This document shows, piece after piece, positions 43,276 through 43,357 of a stretch of 43,357 nucleotides of DNA. Positions within the stretch are counted from its first letter, which is position 1. The number at the start of each line of letters is the position of its first letter. Origin of the DNA: CAYOHR01 sp964512145 (GTDB taxonomy: Bacteria > Bacteroidota > Bacteroidia > Flavobacteriales_G > JALEGO01); the NCBI GenBank assembly GCA_964512145.1, contig CAZEIM010000023.1:1-43357 (forward strand), read 5' to 3'. Both the position numbers and the translations under genes were made by a program. The notes beneath the pieces are model-generated. The model saw only the letters and a list, made by a program, of their open reading frames with translations. It did not search any database and was not told the origin of the DNA.

Positions 43276-43357
43276 CTACCGCGATCCTATAGCGTGGTAT
43301 GAGTCGTTAGCTTCAATGCATAAGCTATTCGTTCGCGGATGGCTTGCTACTGGCGAT
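43276..43357. repeat. Repeat-like GC-richer segment at the window end
   Basis: 82 nt clearly richer in G+C than the surrounding AT-rich DNA, with an internal inverted repeat TAGCTT/AAGCTA around CAATGCAT. All but one of the frames I read contain stops or no start. It resembles the dispersed palindromic elements of Bacteroidota genomes; the identity is from memory and unverified. It runs to the window edge. Confidence 0.45.

Noticed and set aside
43276..43357. tRNA or other structured RNA gene at the window end
   Set aside because: No cloverleaf, anticodon arm or TTC-type T-loop can be drawn; only one short inverted repeat is present.

Overview
The window is an AT-rich draft scaffold (N-runs at 1488-1497, 35666-35765, 40295-40320 and 42809-42818) from a member of the Bacteroidota. 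Evidence: type IX secretion (T9SS) cargo with type A and type B (CHU_C) C-terminal domains, a PorP/SprF-family protein, a GldI-like lipoprotein, split transketolase halves, DUF4369/thioredoxin, DUF4296 and DUF7935-like proteins, bacillithiol synthesis (BshA), the futalosine menaquinone route (MqnA), and the Bacteroidota promoter type (TTTG-N19-TAnnTTTG, clearest at 2444-2475). No rRNA, tRNA, CRISPR array or transposase gene was recognised.

Layout. 1-6200: small envelope and housekeeping genes, mostly on the minus strand (truncated mqnA, a lipoprotein with its own promoter and terminator, an outer-membrane barrel, a DUF4369-thioredoxin protein, YqgE, MiaE). 6248-8208: pdxH and a family 2 glycosyltransferase on plus. 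14678-8213: a tightly packed minus-strand operon, DHH phosphoesterase > GldI-like FKBP > FKBP > double FKBP > transketolase N half > von Willebrand A (VWA) protein > transketolase C half. The VWA gene is frameshifted exactly in its metal-binding motif and also holds a 15-nt homopolymer. 14732-15828: ndk and lolD on plus. 15829-19014: a repeat-rich island around a BspA/DUF285 T9SS cargo gene, with related palindromes on both sides.

19015-32852: alpha-2-macroglobulin with a degenerate thioester, acetyl-CoA synthetase, a two-gene module of a tiny CHU_C-like lipoprotein and a PorP/SprF protein, a CPBP protease (minus), then a plus operon of polyprenol-phosphate mannosyltransferase, dihydroorotase, DUF4296 lipoprotein, nitroreductase and a secreted HExxH protein. 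38262-32841: one giant type B adhesin-like gene broken by a 100-N gap inside near-identical tandem repeats. 38389-42824: an overlapping operon of a YbjQ-family protein, a GH3/serine-hydrolase fusion (gapped) and bshA. The end holds a small lipoprotein, a possible 36-aa ORF and a repeat-like, more GC-rich segment.

The common theme is surface biology: T9SS cargo of both sorting types, a candidate outer-membrane partner, periplasmic folding factors (FKBPs, thioredoxin), lipoprotein export (LolD) and peptidoglycan-type hydrolase activity. The observations most worth following are the CHU_C-like lipoprotein/PorP pair, the FKBP-transketolase-VWA operon with its broken VWA gene, and the cargo gene set between palindromes.
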